This document shows, piece by piece, positions 58,051-64,000 of a stretch of 64,000 bases of DNA. The stretch spans positions 62,061,872 through 62,125,871 of the forward strand of contig CM043953.1 of NCBI GenBank assembly GCA_014529385.2. Reading direction: 5' to 3'. Position 1 is the first letter of the stretch. Every line of letters starts with the position of its first letter. A model generated the notes under the pieces. The model saw only the letters and a program-made list of their open reading frames with translations. It ran no database searches and was not told the origin of the DNA. The stretch comes from Adiantum capillus-veneris. Lineage: Eukaryota > Streptophyta > Polypodiopsida > Polypodiales > Pteridaceae. The position numbers and the translations under genes are program-made.

Positions 58051-60592
58051 GCCAAAATTCATCAACTCTTTAACCCTTGGATTAACCGCTCTATCATCAT
58101 TAGTAACATCCCATTCTGGAATCTTGTCTAATACTTGGACATATGTTGGATATGCAGGTAACTTACATACTACTTGTTTGTTATAACTAGATGATTTTTT
58201 TTGTGCAACCATCCCTTTTGCTCCTACATATAACATTTAAAATCTTACCAAACCAGAACAGACCGAGTCATCTTCCAGAAAGTGTTGGCTCTGAAGAGTT
58301 TTATCTCTCCACAGATTTTTGCTTAATGCTAACAACTTAGTAGAGTTGTTGGTGTGAGGTACATAGTCAGTCTCTACTAGGAGAGTCTTCCATTTACTCG
58401 GGTTTGTTTGGACCTCATGTCCTTCAACTTATTGAGGTGGATTCTGAGTGTCTAGCTCATGGTTCCTGGTCTATAGCCGGCTTTCCTGAAGCTTGATGTG
58501 GAGGTGCGACCTAGTTGCCGATCCCCCACCATCTGAACCGGTATTATGACCACCTAGTCCATCCTCATCATCATTATCATCATCATCATCTGGTTTCTTC
58601 TTGATTGATTGTTCCTGATCTTGAGTTTTATCCTCATCCTCATCTTCCTTATAATCCTTATCGTGATTTTTCTGATTGTCTATTTATTCTATTATGGCTT
58701 CTTTGACGCGGGTTGTGTTGTACTGGCCTACTTTTTCTTTGAGCTTGGACTGAGTTGTCTCGGAAAATTTCTCAAGTTTAGATACATTAAGAGTCAGATC
58801 CCCATTCTCATCTACAATTTGCACCAAACTATGATTAAGGTAGTTTTGGGAAATAGCCTCTTTAGTCACTTGATGTGCTTTGAACTGGTCCTTGTAATCT
58901 GCTCTTTTGGCCTCTGACAGTGTTTGGAAGCGATCTACATCTTGGTGAGCATCTTTTTTAAACTCCATCATTATTCTATTTTCCTGTGTAAGCTTATGTA
59001 TTTTCTTCTCTAGTCCTTCCTTCTCTCCTTTGTGCTATTGTTCTTGTATCTGTATGTCCAGATGTCTGGAGGACCATTCAACTTTTTCCTCCCATAGCTT
59101 TTTCAACTCTGCTTGAGCCTGTTGAAGTTCATCTTGGAGGCATGATGTATTAGCATTGGAGATAGATGCCTGAAATTCCATCATTTGACCAATAGCATTG
59201 ACTATTGTTCCACCCAGACTGAATGGTTGTTGCACTTTCTTGAATGACATCTTCTTTAGTCTAATCTGTTTCATAAACTGTCACTGGGAAGGGGTATGGC
59301 AAAGCAGCTCTATCAAATTTCTTTATAACCAACCTTCCCTTAAGAGGTACTATTTGTACCCTCTATAGACGATCCAATAACATAATTGGCATATTGCTCA
59401 TGTTTGGCGCTGAGCCACTACCAGATGCTTTGTTGCCTTCTTCTAACATAGTGGCTGCTTGTTGCTCTGTTGTGGTTACTAGTTGAGTAGCAGGTTTTTC
59501 TTTTTCCTGTGTGCTTTTTTCAGTAGTGGTTTCAATGTTGATTGGTTTTTGATTTTTGGCCCTGAATCCTTTGAGTCCAATGTTCTTGGCTTCTTGGCAA
59601 CAAATCTAGAGGTTGTGTCAGTGATAAACAATTTCTCCCAGGTGGCTCCTTTCCTTTTCCCTTGTCATCAAATGGCTTTGTTGGGCTCTCCTTAGGTTGT
59701 GACTCAGTCTTACCATGCTTTTCCTCATCAGGTCAATCCAACACAATCATGACTACTCTTGAAGCAGAGACTTTATCCCCGATTGTTTGGATAAGTGTAG
59801 GCACAAGAGGCATGTCTACCCAATAGAAAAAGTGCCAGACATACTAAGCCTTGCCAATAAATTCCAAGATTTGGCCTTGGCAGTTTGTTGAAAGACACCA
59901 TTATACAAGAACCGCGGGATGTTAATACTAGCCTCTAGGTTCATAATTTTGGCCACTAGCATCAGAAACAGCTTCTCTGATAGATATGTGGGATTATTTT
60001 TCAAATTGATGGTCTCAGCACTGAATCTATATACTGAAGTGTGCTCTAGTGCTGCTACTAGAATGCCTTGAGCACCATCTTTTGTGCTTCTTTATGGCTT
60101 GATCATCTTCTTTCAAGTAATGGCTGACTTCCTCAACCGTTGTTGGTGTGGTTTTTTTAGCATTAGGAAGTTTGAAGACATGCTCCAACTCACCCACTTC
60201 AAATTCAAGCTCTCGTCCATTGATGACAATAGTACTCCTCTCTGCCTTATACGAGGCTAGTACATGCTGCATAATCTGGCTATCAAAAGGAATTGTTGTC
60301 ACCTCTACAATAAGTTCTAGTCCCCATAACTTAAGCAATGCCTATCTTTCTGTGTCTCTACTGTAGCTTCCTATGGGGTCTTCACTTTAGTAGACAAATG
60401 TCTCGTTGCAGATTCGTCCTCATTGCGCACAATAGGGCATGGGGTCATTGTTATAACAGTTGGACATGCTCTCACAAAATGTCCAAATTTGCTATGCTTG
60501 AAACATGCTCTAAAGAAGGTGCCAAAGTTAAATGGAATGACCTTTAGACCAACCCCAACATTCACTACCAGATTCTTGGGCGAATCCTTTCT
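58050..60592 (-). pseudogene. Minus-strand coding remnant: zinc knuckle, plant transposon-protein-like region, coiled coils
   Basis: On the minus strand, 60592-60370 continues a frame from beyond the solo LTR (61440-61383) and includes CFKHSKFGHFVRAC, a CCHC-like knuckle with one Cys replaced by His, preceded by a VIPFNFGTFFRA stretch typical of DUF4283/zf-CCHC_4 proteins. About 60338-59820 has INGRELEFEVGELEHVFKLP and a helical continuation like the Transposase_32 family, as at 537-1389. About 59274-58684 is Gln/Glu/Lys-rich coiled coil (LQDELQQAQAELKKLWEEK). The domain order differs from the first element. No RT is present, so it is probably a non-autonomous retroelement. Heavily broken. 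Confidence 0.5.
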
Positions 60593-61382
60593 TGTTAGGA
60601 AATAAGACGTAGCTAAATAGATTTTTGAGTAGATTACTTAATGGAGAGAGATAGATTTCACACACAAGAGATTATAGAGTAGAAAGAGAGAGAGAGAGTA
60701 ACGATATACGTGGTTCACCCAATGTGGGCTACGTCCACGGGAAAGCAGCCAGTCAATGGATTTAGCACTTCAAAAGAAGAAGTGGTTTACAAAGGGATTA
60801 AACCCTTAATAGAGCTCCCGCCTTGCTTCACTCTCATCACCTCACACTCACCTTGTTGCATCAACTTCACACTATGAAATGTGTGTAGAAATGGCCTCCT
60901 TTTATAGGCCAAAAGGGCTGCCCTCTCTTATGAGAGACAGCCATGTGTAGCCTCCTTTGTGCGAATAAGTCCAAATCGGACCCTCCAATCCGCCCATGTG
61001 TGGCCGCCCTTGAGAAGACAAGTCCGCTTTTGAATTCGGCCACCGGCCACCGGCCATTGACTTTCGACCACCGGCCACCGGCCATTGACTTCCGACCACC
61101 GGCCATCGGCCATTGACTACCGGCCACTGGCCAACCGACCGATTGTTTTCCGACCACTTTCCGGCCGCCGTCCGGCCATAATATTCCGGCGAAAAAAAAA
61201 GTCTCGGGGGCCTCTGTCCCCGAGGCCTTTAAAGTTGCCCCTGATTCTTGTCCATGAAAATTTTGGTTTCCGGTGAGTGATTTTCCTTCACGCACGATGG
61301 CTTCTCCTCATAATGGGGGCTTTACAAATGTGCGCTTTTACCACAGAAAATTACAAGGGTAAATCAGGCTCCATACTTAACA
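60593..61382 (-). mobile_element. Solo LTR, 790 bp (target duplication TTTCT)
   Basis: Plus-strand TGTTAGGAAATAAG...ATACTTAACA, flanked by TTTCT at 60588-60592 and 61383-61387. A TATA box read on the minus strand (CCTATAAAAGGAGG at about 60895-60908) orients it. Excision leaves a continuous minus-strand frame through the zinc-knuckle protein. It formed by recombination between two LTRs. Confidence 0.93.
61030..61135. repeat. 29-bp tandem repeat in the U3 of the solo LTR
   Basis: Three to four units of CGGCCATTGACTTTCGACCA-type sequence alternate with CCGGCCACCGG, upstream of the TATA box on the minus strand. It may be an enhancer-like array. Confidence 0.85.
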
Positions 61383-62349
61383 TTTCTGAGATCCCACCAT
61401 ATACACACCTTATTGGCTACAGTGCCCACCAATCTATACTAAGGTTTCTAGTTTCCGAAACCTTAAAAATTATACAAATCTTGTAAAATTAACTTGAAAA
61501 CCACTGTTGAAGGATTCAATCAGGGCTAATATTGGTATTTTTGGAATCATAAGCAGAGCTTTACTATGGTTAGTAATTTTCAGAATCAGAATCCGATAAA
61601 AACTGGAAAAGTTACAGGCCCTGGAAGGTTACACTAGGAATTCAATTAGTTAATAAAAACTAGATGGTATCAATTATAATTATTAACAAAATCTTTCTTA
61701 TCCTAAGGTTCTAGAATTAACTGATATTCCAATTTTCATCATTAGAAATCAGTAAAATGAACCAAAATCAATTTTGGAAGGTATGGGGGCAATGTGGAGC
61801 TCGGGGGAACTTGCCAGAGACTAATATAGCAGCAATTGGCGCCATCTTCAAGCTGGGGGCCTACTTGGGGTGTCAAAACCTACCAGGAACAGTCGGGGCC
61901 CCAGAAAAACTATAAAAAGATCCCCTTTTCTTCATAAAAATTTAGACTCGGAGCCTTGACACACTCTCTCTCATCTAGAGAGTCCGCTACGTAGAAATCA
62001 CTAGAGATTAAGCTCTAGTTGATTAAATTAAACGATAATTAGCCCAATCCTTCTTAATTAGCAAGGTTAGATTAATCTATTTTCTTAATAAATTAAAGAT
62101 TAGGCTTATGTATACTCCTAAATCCTCTCTTAATTAAATATCCTCTACTGAATGTTGTAATTAAGCTTAGGGTTATTAAGATAATGAAAGATTACATCAT
62201 ATTAGGACTGAAATTATCCAAATTAACTAAAAATGAATAAAAAATATATTAATTAAGTTTATATTAAGTTGAGATAATTATCAAAGCTGCATTAGATAGT
62301 CATTAAGCTAGAAAAATTATCTTATAATTTTTTTGAGTATTTTTCATAA

Positions 62350-62830
62350 TTAATTAGGTAGAATTACACAGTTTTTAGGACAAATAAAAAAGGGGAAATC
62401 ATCAAATAGATTCAAGTTTCTTTGAGTTATTTATCAGAGGTTAGTTACATGTTAGGGAACCTGTGATAATTATGTCAAGCTCAGATAATTAATTTACCTA
62501 ATTACTTTAGCAAAATTACTTTGTTTTTAGGACAAAGTAAAAGGGAGAATTATCAAACTGATTCAAAATGCTTTGACTTATTTATCAGAGGTTAATTACA
62601 CCTTACGAAACCCGTGATAATTATGTTACCCTCAGATAATTAGTTTACCTCATTATCCTAGTAGAAGTACATTATTTTTAGCAAAAAATAAAAGGGGAAA
62701 TATAGTAAATCAATCCAAAAACCTTTGATATAAATATCAGAGGTATAACACACCTTGATGAATCCGTGATAAATACCCCAACCTCGGATAAATAGTTTAG
62801 GTATGTATCTTTAATAAAAGTAACCGATCT
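62350..62830 (+). repeat. About 150-bp tandem repeats in the LTR leader
   Basis: Three units share TTTTTAGGACAAA.TAAAA.GGGGAAAT, TTATCAGAGGTTA and CCGTGATAATTATG, drifting progressively. Confidence 0.8.
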
Positions 62831-63339
62831 TGTGTATAAAATAGAGAGAAAAAATTAGTAAATGAATTTATCTAATTACCAAATAAATTGAGGTCCAAAA
62901 TCACTATTGAAGGGTGGCAAAAATTACCTTAACATAAATGGTTGGTATAAGAAATTACTATCAGTAAAATTCTGCCTAAATTAGACCATAAGTATAGGAG
63001 GGAAATGTTATAAATCAAATTTATGAAAATTTCTAAAGATAGAACATATTCAATTTCAATTTAGGGTGAGTAATCCATTAGCCGATAGAAATTTATAATT
63101 TACTAAGGCTAAAATGGAATATAGACTAAGGATAAACCTATTTAAAGGGCTTCCCAAATTAAATGGTAAATATGGAAAATTACTTATAGCATAAATAAGT
63201 TACAGGAGGAATATCTCATCAAATTGACTATCAAGGATACCTACTTACTCAAAAAATCCTTATTTTTGGGTAAAAAAGGAAAAAGAAGATTATTCAATTA
63301 AACTTCTAATCGATTAAGTCTTTTTATAAAGCTGCCGAC

Positions 63340-63492
63340 ATGGCTCCAAAAAGAACCAGGGGAAATCCTCTTACCGAGGAAGAGGATGTTAGCAACAAAA
63401 GAAACAAGGCCACTAATGACCATGAGGTTGGGCCTAGCCATAGGCCAACGAAGAAAAGTCTACGGGCTCCTGCCCCACAACACATGGTTGAG
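63340..63492 (+). CDS. Small LTR-encoded exon, second family, ending at a phase-0 donor
   Basis: MAPKRTRGNPLTEEEDVSNK and onward to VEQSQ, basic and charged, 51 residues. It ends CCCAG|GTGGAT, a plausible splice donor between codons, as in the 35979-36119 exon. Unspliced, the frame stops at 63549. The acceptor would be beyond the window. Confidence 0.45.
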
Positions 63493-64000
63493 CAGTCCCA
63501 GGTGGATTTCTATTTTGTTCACTTAAAATCTTTTAAAGTTCATTTTTAAGTTAACATTGCGTACGTAAGGTTAGGAAGGATAAACTGGCTGTAAATGGAA
63601 GGTAACTTCCACGAAACCAACAAGCAATGATTGTAAATAGGAAAAAAATGATTGGGTTATGACTGATTGACCTAGGAAAGAAATATTTGACCATCCTTAA
63701 GACATCTTGTCTCAAGACACCTCTGATTCCTTGGAAATATTTTACTCCAGGTAATGAGTAATGATGGCGATACCATCATGGATGAGTCGGTTTCCTCAGC
63801 ATGCGTGGAGTCTTTACCCAATGCTTGTTTGTGTTTGTGGATATTACTTTCAAGTTTATCCTAGAGGAACCGCCCGATTGTATGGGCAGCCGGTTGGCGT
63901 ATGGGCGCCCGGACTTTGGGTGATGGCTTTTTCCACCCCGGTTTTTATAAATACAGAATGGGTGCCGTTTTTTCACCCCTGTATAGGTGGTCTTGAGACA

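Larger units (their letters stand above)
61480..64000 (+). mobile_element. Divergent long LTR related to the 34411 family, window-truncated
   Basis: Shares the architecture of 34411-37163: a TATA box (CTATAAAAAGATCC, 61911), a CT-rich start near 61965, a 1.3-kb AT-rich leader, a small open frame from ATG 63340 starting MAPKRTRG, then shared patches (AGGAAAAAAATGATTG near 63640, GATTGTATGGGCAGC near 63877). The 5' boundary is unclear; TGTAAAATT at 61483 is a candidate. The internal region lies beyond the window. Confidence 0.6.

Noticed and set aside
60867-61295. Trp/Gly-rich repeat protein on the minus strand
   Set aside because: The protein repeat is the 29-bp tandem repeat in the solo LTR U3; the region is a promoter, not a gene.

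Overview
This is a repeat-dominated stretch of a large plant nuclear genome. It has long compound microsatellites, Ty1/copia and Ty3/gypsy LTR retrotransposons primed by initiator tRNA-Met (TGGTATCAGAG), a hAT element, a CACTA remnant, a tRNA-type SINE, several local satellites and one decayed plant lipid-transfer-protein gene. The retroelement style suggests a seed-free plant such as a fern, but that is an impression, not a demonstration. I see no intact host gene, no rRNA and no CRISPR array.

Layout. 1-4547: a large non-autonomous LTR element with palindrome-bearing leader repeats, a broken ORF chain of the putative plant transposon type, a polypurine tract and an LTR. 4548-9230: mostly non-coding, with a scrambled gypsy integrase and small tandem repeats. 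9231-21871: a Ty1/copia element with short LTRs. A gypsy element (12622-18277, 5-bp target duplication TTTTG) and a TRIM-like element (18455-20293, duplication AGCTA) are nested in it; both interrupt the copia integrase frame exactly. 21880-25130: gypsy RNase H/integrase and CACTA transposase remnants. 25500-28690: tandem duplications and a CCCTAAG-rich satellite. 29421-30034 and 48989-49060: the two halves of one tandem-repeat locus.

30035-48980: an 18.9-kb hAT element splits that locus and is flanked by a perfect 8-bp duplication, AAAGTTAC. It carries a decayed BED/DUF659/dimerisation transposase on the minus strand. On the plus strand it carries a kinase-like gene and a second gene that includes a coiled coil and a RING-like finger. 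Its left end holds eight hairpins with different stems but a shared loop (about GTCGGTAACGCGGC). Their imperfect pairs are almost all G-U when read as plus-strand RNA. Inside the hAT lies a fairly young 10.7-kb chromodomain-type gypsy element (34411-45077, duplication ACCTG). Its 2.75-kb LTRs contain a small ORF ending at a phase-0 splice donor, which would splice across the primer-binding site into either of two internal ORFs. A second, divergent LTR at 61.5-64.0 kb has the same arrangement.

49098-61500: a SINE, long (GA)n/(GT)n/(CT)n/(G)n tracts, an LTPG-type lipid-transfer pseudogene cut by an LTR fragment, a minus-strand gypsy fragment, a 152-bp satellite, and a minus-strand zinc-knuckle/coiled-coil coding remnant interrupted by a 790-bp solo LTR (duplication TTTCT).

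The items most worth following up are the constant-loop hairpin array, the hAT cargo genes, and the LTR-borne exon.
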